The notes beneath the pieces are model-generated. The model had not been told where the DNA came from and did not search any database. It saw nothing but the letters and a program-made list of their open reading frames with translations. This document shows, piece by piece, positions 57,020 to 64,000 of a stretch of 64,000 bases of DNA. The first letter of the stretch is position 1, and every line of letters starts with the position of its first letter. Position numbers and translations under genes: made by a program. Location of the stretch: positions 1 to 64,000 of IMG/VR virus record IMGVR_UViG_3300019458_000032; one strand, given 5' to 3'. The stretch comes from a virus.

Positions 57020-59484
57020 GAATTTACGCTCCAGTCATCTACATTAATCCAACCCGCAGTTCCGTCGCAGTCAACGTAAAATTGAAATACAGCATCGTCT
57101 GTTATAGCAACCGTTGTTCCAGTTAATAACTCAAATGCTCCATTACCAGCCGCCGTTGAAGTCGCAATTACAGTGTCTGAAGTTATCCCAACTGCTGGAT
57201 CTGCTTTTAAAATCAATCTTGGTTGATTACCATTATAAGCAGTGCCATCACCAGCAACAGATTTACGAACATAAACATTTATAACAACAGTTTGTCCATT
57301 AGGTACTGCAACCTTTTTAAGGCTTCCTTGTAATTTATTTGTGGCTTGGGCGTTATTGGGAGTCATTCTAACGGATGGAGAACCCTTATTGAAAATAGTT
57401 GTATCAGGTATAATAACTCCGTATTTTTTTGTTGTTATATGACTCCCAGCAGTTTGTTGGTTTCTAGCTGATGCAATATATGCATTTTCTGTCATATTAC
57501 CAGCATTAGATAATTTTGTAGTAGAACTTCTTAAACAATTTCTCAATGTAACTCTTGGCCAAATTAATACACCTGAAACGTTAACATCTCCGGTAGAATG
57601 TGTTGTTGTTGCGCCAAACGTTGAATTATCTACATAAATCTCATAACAATCACCCGCTATATTTAATCCAATTGGGCAGGTTAAAGTTACTCCAGAATTT
57701 ATTGTCATGTTTTTTAAATAAATGTTTGCACAATCGGTTCCACCAAAACTAACATTTGCTGTCGCATTACCAAATGATGTTACAGTATCAACTATAAAAG
57801 AAAATGCATTCGATAAATTTAAACCATTTGTGGTATTTCTCCAAGTAGTCACATTACTAATTGTACCCATTGGGTTATTCGTGACGCCCAAAAGATTTAC
57901 TAAAGAAACACCAATAGTTGTATTCGAATGTGAAATAAATCCACTTAATGTTCCAAATATTTCAGTTGCGGTCCCAACTGAATCTTGTAATGTTATACCA
58001 GCTCCTGTGGCACTTACAGCAGTTAAATTTGTAATTGTTCCAGTTAAATCAGCGATATTAAAACAAGTCGCTCCGGTTAATATTGCTATATTATTATTTA
58101 TTGTATACGAACTATTAGTTGTTGCCGATTGAATTAATGCACTACTTGCTGTATTGTAAAATACATTATTAGTTATTGTATGATTGTTAGCGGTACCAGA
58201 ATTAATATTTAATCCAATTGAACTGGCAACATTAAAATCGTGTATGGAGCAATTTGTTATTGTTGCACTACCTGTATTTATACCTAAATCTATACCACGT
58301 TTAGATGCTGTTGCAGAACCCATATTATAAAATTCCATTGAATCGAAATTTATAATTGCTGTTCCTAGTATATTAACATATGTTTGATTTGTCGTGCTTG
58401 CACTAAATATTTTAACATTTCTAGTTAAATTTATTAATTCGCCAGCAGTTGGACTAGTTCCAGAATGTGCATTTGTTATAGCGGTGATTGTTAAAGTTGT
58501 ACCAGACGCATTTGCTGTAAGTGCTTTACTTTCAGACTCAGCTTTTGTCCTAGTGGTTGAAGCTAAGGCGATAAGATCTCCATTTAACCACCCCGTACTA
58601 ACATTTGTAGTTAATGATGTGGCAGCAGCGGCAGCATCGGCGGCTAAAAATGCACTATTCGTTATAAGTGCTCCACCACCAGTGCAAGTAGAACCTAATC
58701 TAGATTCAAATCCAAATTGAACGTTTGAACCACAAACAAATTCTAACGATGCTGAACTAGTTGCTGGAACTCTTGTTCCCGCTGGATTTCCCTGTTGATA
58801 TATTGAATTTGTGTATACGGTTAAATTTCCACCTAATTTTAAATAATATGCAGTACTTGCTGTTGTCCCCCAGTCCAATGTTCCTCTACCACATATTTGT
58901 ATATTACCAAACGTGGTTGCTCCGGCATCGGCATTATCCATAGTTACTGTAAAACTATTTCCGGTTGTTGCTCCAGTTCTTTCCCCAGCTACCACTAAAT
59001 TATCTCCAGATGCAGGGGCTTTAGTTGTGGTTGTTCTGAGTAATCTAGACCAATTAGAAGCAGTTGCATCTCTATAAAGAGTAACTTGAGCATTCGTTGA
59101 CGTCTGAACTTGAACTGTATAATTTGTTGCAACTATTAATGATACAGGAGCGGAAAATTTCATAAAAATCCACCCAGTATTTGTCGATCCATTAACTGCG
59201 ATTATATCAGTAACGTTAATTGTTACAGTTGTTCCAATAACTGCTGCGGTTCCATCGTGAAGTCTAACGGAAAAAGTTCCAGTTGGAGCACCACTTCTAG
59301 CACTAACTTTAACGGCTATACCATCAATTATAATTGCTCCAGGGGTAAATGCCGAACTACTAACAAATGCTGTGGTTGTATTAGTTGTATTTGTCTCAGA
59401 ATCTAATAATGACGTTGCATCTACTAAACTCCAAGTTGCCGCAGTTGTAAAATTTCCTGAACTATTATTTAATAAAGTCGCCAT
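57016..59484 (-). CDS. beta-helix appendage/tailspike-like protein, 822 aa
   Basis: After an N-terminal beta sandwich (GIAVKVSARSGAPTGTFSVRLHDG) the central half is a right-handed parallel beta-helix with repeating Asn/Thr turns (NILGTAIINFDSMEFYN, TITNCSIHDFN, HTITNNVFYNTASSA, YTINNNIAILTG). A C-terminal carbohydrate-binding-like beta sandwich ends the protein. Such proteins bind or cleave surface polysaccharides. No catalytic residues can be assigned by eye. Confidence 0.8.
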   Translation of the reverse strand: MATLLNNSSGNFTTAATWSLVDATSLLDSETNTTNTTTAFVSSSAFTPGAIIIDGIAVKVSARSGAPTGTFSVRLHDGTAAVIGTTVTINVTDIIAVNGSTNTGWIFMKFSAPVSLIVATNYTVQVQTSTNAQVTLYRDATASNWSRLLRTTTTKAPASGDNLVVAGERTGATTGNSFTVTMDNADAGATTFGNIQICGRGTLDWGTTASTAYYLKLGGNLTVYTNSIYQQGNPAGTRVPATSSASLEFVCGSNVQFGFESRLGSTCTGGGALITNSAFLAADAAAAATSLTTNVSTGWLNGDLIALASTTRTKAESESKALTANASGTTLTITAITNAHSGTSPTAGELINLTRNVKIFSASTTNQTYVNILGTAIINFDSMEFYNMGSATASKRGIDLGINTGSATITNCSIHDFNVASSIGLNINSGTANNHTITNNVFYNTASSALIQSATTNSSYTINNNIAILTGATCFNIADLTGTITNLTAVSATGAGITLQDSVGTATEIFGTLSGFISHSNTTIGVSLVNLLGVTNNPMGTISNVTTWRNTTNGLNLSNAFSFIVDTVTSFGNATANVSFGGTDCANIYLKNMTINSGVTLTCPIGLNIAGDCYEIYVDNSTFGATTTHSTGDVNVSGVLIWPRVTLRNCLRSSTTKLSNAGNMTENAYIASARNQQTAGSHITTKKYGVIIPDTTIFNKGSPSVRMTPNNAQATNKLQGSLKKVAVPNGQTVVINVYVRKSVAGDGTAYNGNQPRLILKADPAVGITSDTVIATSTAAGNGAFELLTGTTVAITDDAVFQFYVDCDGTAGWINVDDWSVNS

Positions 59485-59486
59485 AA

Positions 59487-59732
59487 TTATTCTTCACCTT
59501 GTTCTTCTTGTTGATCTTCAATTGCGGGTTCTTGTTCAAGTTCAATAAGAATTCTTGAAATTTCTTTTTTAGCTTCTTGATATAAAAATTCTTGATCAAT
59601 TTCATCTGGAGATAATTTAAAAGTTTTTTCAATTCTATAAGTGGGTTTTCCACCTTCTAAATCTTCTAAAATTAGAGTATAATTAGTTTCACCAAATTGA
59701 TAATGTTTATTAATATATCTAGATGTATACAT
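59487..59732 (-). CDS. hypothetical appendage-associated protein, 81 aa
   Basis: ATG at 59732 starts the protein MYTSRYINK; a longer frame runs into the upstream gene and is rejected. The segment YTLILEDLEGGKPTYRIEKTFKLSPDEIDQEFLYQEAKKEI then an acidic Gln/Glu tail resembles a small adaptor or chaperone. It lies 1 base after the stop of the 630-aa fibre. Confidence 0.6.
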   Translation of the reverse strand: MYTSRYINKHYQFGETNYTLILEDLEGGKPTYRIEKTFKLSPDEIDQEFLYQEAKKEISRILIELEQEPAIEDQQEEQGEE

Positions 59733-59733
59733 T

Positions 59734-61626
59734 TTAATTAAATCCTTTAGCAACAGCGACAACGTCCCATTTGGAATCTGTACTATTATATATACAACCC
59801 ATATAATCAACTTTATTTGCGCCCGTAGAAAGAACTAATGCTTCTATATCTAATCCAAATCTAAAAATTGCGTTAAATGCTAAAGTTCTTCCACCTGTTC
59901 CATCTTGTCTAAATCTATATGTTATCTTTTGTCCATTTGTAGGATTTGTTGGAGCACCCAATGTTCTATTAGTCGTTAACGTTACAGTAAATGTATTGCC
60001 CAATGATGCATCTGTTGCAATAGTTGCGGCATCAGTTAATGCTACAGTATTTAATGTGAATCCAGTATTTGTTCCTGATTCTTCACCATGGGTTGCGAGA
60101 GGTCTAACTTCAATAATACCTGTTGTTGCATCTGATTTTAAAACAATACCAATTCTTTGCCATATACTATTAGGAGATGTTGGTTTTGTTGTCGTCAACG
60201 CTCCAGCGGTTGTTGCTGATAAATAAACTCTAGAACCAACAACAAATGCAGATGTGTCAAAATTCGATAGATTACCAATTGATAATACTCTTCCGTATGC
60301 ACCATTAGCAATTGTTTCCATTGCTAAACCAAGTGCTGGAACAGTATTTGATGAATCAGCTTTCGCTAATGCAATTGTCAAAGTATTAGATGTTGGGGAA
60401 TCTGAACCATTTGCATAAACAGCTTGACCTTTAGTGATTGTGGAGCCTGTTGTATTCCTCGCAATAAAAATAGTATCTCTCAGAATAGTATTAACTGTTC
60501 CTGTTTCATCTAGAAAATGAAGTCTAGAAAATCCTTGAGATACATCTAAATAAATATTAGCTTTCGTTGCTGCTGGCGTTGATGGTGTAGAAGTTTGTGT
60601 AAGTTGTAAAAATGTAGTTAAGTTTAAAGCATTAAATGTTGGACTAGAAGACGTTGCAATGTCTTGTGGAGTTGCAAATGTTACCGTACCTACACCGTGA
60701 GTAACAGTAATTTGATTAGCCGTACCCAATAAAGACTTGTATTCACCCGCTGTTGCACCGGCATTAACACCTAATACTTGATTGGCTGTCCCTAATGATG
60801 CAGGCAATTCTGCGTCAATTTTTGCTTTATCTGTTGAACTCATGAATCCATGAGCTAATGATGTTGCTAAAGCGTGTAATGTTGGACTTGTTTGAGCACC
60901 ATGATTATGAACGTGATCAGAAAGAGCAAAACTTGCAGCGGCCCCTTGAACGTTTGCCGTTCCAATTTGAACTGGAACTCCGCTTGGGATATTATGAACG
61001 TGGTCAGACCTAGCGAAACTTGTTGCAACTCCTTCTGCGTTTGATTGATCTGGAGTTTGGGTTACAACGATAGCTGTTGATAATGCATCAGCACCACCTG
61101 GGTTATGACGAGATGCGTGAGCTTGAACTGTAATACCGTTAAATGTTGCTCCAGTTACTGCACCAACCGCATTGATGTCACCACCAGCATTGATATTTTT
61201 TTCTACACCTAAACCACCTTCGGTTACAATTGCTCCAGTATCTTTATCTGTAGATTGTGTAGTTCCTGAAGAAATTAAATTTACTAAAGTTACAGTGGAA
61301 GCTGCAAAATTTCCCGATCCATCTCTTTTTACAATTGTACTTGGAGTATTTACCGCTGTTGCAGCTTGAGTATCATTTACAGATGTTGCAATTTCAAGAG
61401 CAGTTTTTCCACCCACTGAGTTAACTGTAGCTGGAACTGATCCTGGACCGCTGGCAGAAACATCTCCAGTTAAATCGGTTATGGCATCAGGTGTCCCAAT
61501 AGGAACTTCATTACCATCGGAATCTTGAACATATACTACATCATCAGTTTTAGCATAAAGTAAAATAGCTCCAATTGGTGGTGGAGGAGGTGTTGAACTT
61601 ACTTCATCTAATCTTATCTTTGCCAT
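59734..61626 (-). CDS. tail fibre/structural protein with shared fibre modules, 630 aa
   Basis: Contains DLTGDVSASGPGSVPATVNSVGGKTA, a T/S-G-A-rich fibre repeat, SGTTQSTDKDTGAIVTEGGLGVEKNINAGGDINAVG, two FARSDHVHN/FALSDHVHN repeats and a C-terminal Gly/Thr-rich region with NPTNGQKITYRFRQDGTGGRTL as in many phage fibres. HxH repeats (SDHVHN) can bind iron in trimeric fibres, as in T4 long-tail-fibre tips; that is an analogy. It shares a module with the 1056-aa fibre. Confidence 0.8.
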   Translation of the reverse strand: MAKIRLDEVSSTPPPPPIGAILLYAKTDDVVYVQDSDGNEVPIGTPDAITDLTGDVSASGPGSVPATVNSVGGKTALEIATSVNDTQAATAVNTPSTIVKRDGSGNFAASTVTLVNLISSGTTQSTDKDTGAIVTEGGLGVEKNINAGGDINAVGAVTGATFNGITVQAHASRHNPGGADALSTAIVVTQTPDQSNAEGVATSFARSDHVHNIPSGVPVQIGTANVQGAAASFALSDHVHNHGAQTSPTLHALATSLAHGFMSSTDKAKIDAELPASLGTANQVLGVNAGATAGEYKSLLGTANQITVTHGVGTVTFATPQDIATSSSPTFNALNLTTFLQLTQTSTPSTPAATKANIYLDVSQGFSRLHFLDETGTVNTILRDTIFIARNTTGSTITKGQAVYANGSDSPTSNTLTIALAKADSSNTVPALGLAMETIANGAYGRVLSIGNLSNFDTSAFVVGSRVYLSATTAGALTTTKPTSPNSIWQRIGIVLKSDATTGIIEVRPLATHGEESGTNTGFTLNTVALTDAATIATDASLGNTFTVTLTTNRTLGAPTNPTNGQKITYRFRQDGTGGRTLAFNAIFRFGLDIEALVLSTGANKVDYMGCIYNSTDSKWDVVAVAKGFN

Positions 61627-61635
61627 TTTATTTCC

Positions 61636-61947
61636 TTAAATTAATACCAATTCTGAATCGCCCAATAAAATAATATCACCCGTTACTAAATCTATATCTG
61701 TTCCAATAATTGTGTGCTTATCGGGAATAATAACATCATTTAAAATTTCTCTATTAAACACAAAAGCTTGTGCTCTTATATCCCCAGAATCGCCTAATAT
61801 AGCTAAACTATTTTGTATCAGTTTTCCAGTTGTTCCATCAAATCTAGTAATTGCATTATCTGTAGAACTAGCTGGACCAAAAACATCTCCACCTTGATTA
61901 TTCACCAAATCTAGATTGCCGGTTATTGGATTAAATTTAAAAGGCAT
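61636..61947 (-). CDS. small fibre-type protein, 103 aa
   Basis: GDVFGPASSTDNAITRFDGTTGKLIQNS is the common fibre opening module of phage and prophage appendages, followed by one beta-repeat (GDSGDIRAQAFVFNREIL). Probably an appendage subunit or a short fibre fragment. Part of the fibre block. Confidence 0.7.
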   Translation of the reverse strand: MPFKFNPITGNLDLVNNQGGDVFGPASSTDNAITRFDGTTGKLIQNSLAILGDSGDIRAQAFVFNREILNDVIIPDKHTIIGTDIDLVTGDIILLGDSELVLI

Positions 61948-61948
61948 T

Positions 61949-62440
61949 TTATACTACCGCCACATTTAAAATTAAACTTTTCGTTGAATCTGTATAATTA
62001 ACCGTCGCTGTCTGTTGAACTGTTCCAGCAATTCCACCAACTCTAGATGCATAAACTTCTTGGGTTGCGGATGGATATGTTGCTGTTATTGCATCAAATG
62101 GTATTGTGAATAATTGAACCGTTTTTACATTTATACTACCATCTGTATTTATTTCAAGTTCATCACCATCACTGTCGTGTATTGCTAAATTATCTCCATC
62201 GGCAGCATCTACAGATATAGCTAATGAATTAATAACACTAACATCTAAAGCTGTTTTAGGACCAACGGTTGTGGATGTTAAAAAATTTGTTCCATCTCCC
62301 AGTCTAACACTATCAGTTGTATGACTTAAATCAACCGTTATCGACCCAATAGTTACTTCCGCATCCACGCGAATTCTATTGGTGGGTTCGTCATAGATAT
62401 TTTGTATGACTTGTTGAAAGTCTAGTTTAGTGCCAGCCAT
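61949..62440 (-). CDS. beta-rich appendage protein, 163 aa
   Basis: Almost entirely beta-strand in appearance, with a DGDELEINTDGSINVK repeat and Asp-rich turns. It starts MAGTKLDFQQVIQNIYDE. No close family is recognised. It lies between the YadA-like gene and small fibre gene, so it is part of the host-recognition module. Confidence 0.65.
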   Translation of the reverse strand: MAGTKLDFQQVIQNIYDEPTNRIRVDAEVTIGSITVDLSHTTDSVRLGDGTNFLTSTTVGPKTALDVSVINSLAISVDAADGDNLAIHDSDGDELEINTDGSINVKTVQLFTIPFDAITATYPSATQEVYASRVGGIAGTVQQTATVNYTDSTKSLILNVAVV

Positions 62441-62445
62441 TTAAC

Positions 62446-63690
62446 TTACCATGTAGCAGTTGCTACGCGTACCCATGTATCAGTTGCTATACAAACATAA
62501 ATAAATCCGCTATCCCATGCAATTTGTCCAGTAACTCCTGTTGCAGATGCGCTAGCTGGAGTATGAGTTACAGGGGATACTAAGAATCCGGCTCTAGTTA
62601 TATAAAAACCATCAGCTCTTGTACTAGAATCTCCACCAATACCAACCGTAAATAAATGATCAGTTGAAGCTGGTGCGCCAGGTGTTCCAACAACTGTATT
62701 GAATTGCCCAACGGCTAATTGATCATTAGCGGTTGCTATTGTTCCTTCACCCAATGCGGTTGAATTTGTCCCATCGGCAACTGCTTCTAATCCTTGTGCT
62801 AAGGAACTTCCACCATTTGCTTGAGTACTACTACCAAATGTTACAGATCTAAGACCTGATGCAACTGTTAAATTACCAGATGCAAATGAAGAACCCCCAG
62901 ATGCTATATTATCTAAACCTAAATGAAATGAATTAAGACCAGAAGCAAGACCTGTTACGCCTACGCTTGTTGATCTACCAAATGCAGCAGAGTTGATTCC
63001 GGTAGCACTAACTGCTCTACCTGCGGCAAACGACCTATCATTGGATGCGACGGTTTCTGCTCCCAAAGCTGTTGATGCAAATCCTGACGCTAGAGTTAAA
63101 TTCCCTAAAGCGGTTGACTGGTCTCCAGTTGCTTGATTACCCGCTCCAGCGGCAAATGATTCATCTCCAGAAGCTGTATTGCTAGAACCAACATTCAAAG
63201 CATTAATGGAATCGTCAAATGTAAAATTAGAACTTCCAGCGAATGCACCGGAATTATTAAATTGGACTTGATTGCTTGATCCGGCGGCTCCAGTTATAAA
63301 TGTTCCCCATGATGTATTTGTTCCATTTGTTGTTAATGCTTTGCCTGATTGGGATGTTTGTGTTGGTAAAAAAGCATTTAATGCGGCATTAGCGGTTATT
63401 TGTCCAGTTCCACCATTCGAAATTCCTAAAGTTCCAGTGAATGAAATATTAGGAGTGGCTCCACCAGAACTAGCTAAAGGACTAGATGCAGTAACGTTGG
63501 TTACTGTTCCTCCACCGCCTGGAGTTTCCCATGAACTTGTTGAACCATTGGTTGAAAGAAATTTTCCAGCTTGTCCAGTTTGATCTGGCAAGGAACCATT
63601 TTCAATTGCATCAACTACATCATCTCTAGCTTCGGGAGATCCTAGAGAACTTAATAGTAAATCTTTTGTTTCTTGTGATAATGTTGACAT
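62446..63690 (-). CDS. fibre protein with YadA-like head repeats, 414 aa
   Basis: After a fibre-type N-terminus (GKFLSTNGSTSSWETPGGGG) residues 175-310 consist of successive 14-residue repeats (e.g. ASGFASTALGAETV, SNDRSFAAGRAVSA, TGINSAAFGRSTSV), the left-handed beta-roll of trimeric autotransporter adhesin heads such as YadA. A C-terminal domain (TGQIAWDSGFIYVCIATDTWVRV) resembles a phage fibre tip. It implies a trimeric adhesin-like receptor-binding protein acquired from, or shared with, bacterial adhesins. Confidence 0.85.
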   Translation of the reverse strand: MSTLSQETKDLLLSSLGSPEARDDVVDAIENGSLPDQTGQAGKFLSTNGSTSSWETPGGGGTVTNVTASSPLASSGGATPNISFTGTLGISNGGTGQITANAALNAFLPTQTSQSGKALTTNGTNTSWGTFITGAAGSSNQVQFNNSGAFAGSSNFTFDDSINALNVGSSNTASGDESFAAGAGNQATGDQSTALGNLTLASGFASTALGAETVASNDRSFAAGRAVSATGINSAAFGRSTSVGVTGLASGLNSFHLGLDNIASGGSSFASGNLTVASGLRSVTFGSSTQANGGSSLAQGLEAVADGTNSTALGEGTIATANDQLAVGQFNTVVGTPGAPASTDHLFTVGIGGDSSTRADGFYITRAGFLVSPVTHTPASASATGVTGQIAWDSGFIYVCIATDTWVRVATATW

Positions 63691-63693
63691 ATT

Positions 63694-64000
63694 TTATCCT
63701 TGTGGGGGTAATTGTTGACTTGCCGTTACAGGTAAATCGGAAAAAGGTGGAGGAGGTTGAGGTAAACCTGGTTGACCTATATTTTGAATTCCTGGACCAG
63801 AAATTTGTTCACCGGCTTGAGCTTGTCCTTGAACCGGAGACATTTGTTCTGGAATATTATTATCTGCCGATTGTTTATTTGGCATAGGTTGTCCATTATT
63901 TGCCGGAGGCATTGGGGCTCCAGGAAATGGAGGTAATTGTTGTTCACCAATCATTTGTAAAATACCAGGGTCAGTTGTTCTCAAGAAGTCAATATGAGCT
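63694..64000 (-). CDS. probable portal protein, C-terminal fragment (cut by window)
   Basis: The frame is open across the right edge. Its visible end begins with AHIDFLRTTDPGIL and continues as a Pro/Gln/Gly-rich tail (PPFPGAPMPPANNGQPMP), as at the C-terminus of many podoviral portal proteins (H-I-x-x-L-x-x-x-D-P). It precedes the fibre block in transcription order. If correct, the terminase should lie just beyond the window. Only 102 codons are visible, so this stays tentative. Confidence 0.5.
   Translation of the reverse strand, partial: AHIDFLRTTDPGILQMIGEQQLPPFPGAPMPPANNGQPMPNKQSADNNIPEQMSPVQGQAQAGEQISGPGIQNIGQPGLPQPPPPFSDLPVTASQQLPPQG

Noticed and set aside
57722-58132. Plus-strand frame of 136 codons opposite the beta-helix protein
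   Set aside because: Same reason: complementary image of repetitive Thr/Asn/Val codons.
1-64000. CRISPR array or Cas genes
   Set aside because: No regularly spaced direct repeats were seen; the Cas4-like nuclease at 8307 fits the general PD-(D/E)XK recombination nuclease class.
1-64000. Alternative genetic code (TAG or TGA reassigned)
   Set aside because: Large genes are uninterrupted under the standard code, TGA ends many genes in coupled ATGA junctions, and TAG ends several. The single TGA in the cupin gene and the CUA loop are not enough.
1-64000. Group I intron or intein in the polymerase or capsid genes
   Set aside because: The polymerase and capsid proteins read through without interruption and their motifs keep normal spacing.
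1-64000. N4-type virion RNA polymerase
   Set aside because: None of the large late proteins shows RNA polymerase motifs; the large genes downstream of the nozzle are coiled-coil or Gln/Ala-rich.

Overview
This window is the interior of an AT-rich tailed-phage genome (Caudoviricetes). No terminase and no genome end is visible, and both window edges cut through the phage. The tail genes point to a short-tailed, podovirus-type virion: a head-tail adaptor, a very large tail-nozzle-like protein, several internal/ejection-type proteins, and no tape measure or sheath. A Gram-negative host is inferred from a lipobox lipoprotein, a secreted small beta-barrel-like protein, several exported proteins and a heptosyltransferase-like enzyme. 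The host species cannot be named from the sequence.

Layout. Bases 1-33,278 are almost entirely plus-strand early/middle genes, tightly packed and often joined by ATGA/TTGA/GTGA stop-start overlaps. Within this arm: (a) 1-4,415 holds small accessory genes, a calcineurin-like phosphoesterase and a frameshifted HicA-like toxin remnant; (b) 4,416-4,992 has no protein gene and holds a cluster of compact, strongly self-complementary RNA-like elements; (c) 5,015-13,830 holds small genes, a second phosphoesterase, a nucleotidyltransferase, a PD-(D/E)XK nuclease, a P-loop polynucleotide kinase-like protein, a secreted subtilisin-like protease and an ERF single-strand annealing protein; (d) 13,835-13,990 is another structured RNA ending in an intrinsic terminator; (e) 14,003-20,626 is the replication block: primase-helicase fusion, SLOG protein, AAA+ ATPase and family-B DNA polymerase; (f) 20,623-24,822 is a glycan/sugar cassette with two glycosyltransferases, a methyltransferase, a cupin-like gene broken by one stop codon, an HNH endonuclease and a sugar nucleotidyltransferase; (g) 24,819-33,278 holds an RNA ligase, a metallopeptidase, an exonuclease, a dATP/dGTP diphosphohydrolase-like protein, dUTPase, a secreted ClpP-like protein and membrane proteins.

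Bases 33,204-64,000 are minus-strand late genes, transcribed right to left: C-terminus of a probable portal, a block of fibre/appendage proteins (YadA-like head repeats, beta-helix, shared fibre modules), a lysozyme/transglycosylase-like gene, scaffold, a decoration-like protein, major capsid protein, an HNH endonuclease, a long fibre, adaptor, nozzle and four large internal-protein candidates. The two arms converge and overlap at 33,204-33,278.

Regulation. A 19-bp sequence (minus strand TATTTTAACAACTGTTATA) occurs twice exactly and once with a single-base deletion, each time upstream of a late operon, and is the best candidate for a phage late promoter. Two stand-alone minus-strand genes have good sigma70-like promoters whose predicted start point coincides with the ATG, suggesting leaderless messages. 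The most unusual material is the set of structured RNAs, one with a tRNA-like outline and CUA in its anticodon-like loop, beside a dispersed set of RNA-end-processing enzymes (kinase, ligase, two phosphoesterases, nucleotidyltransferase).
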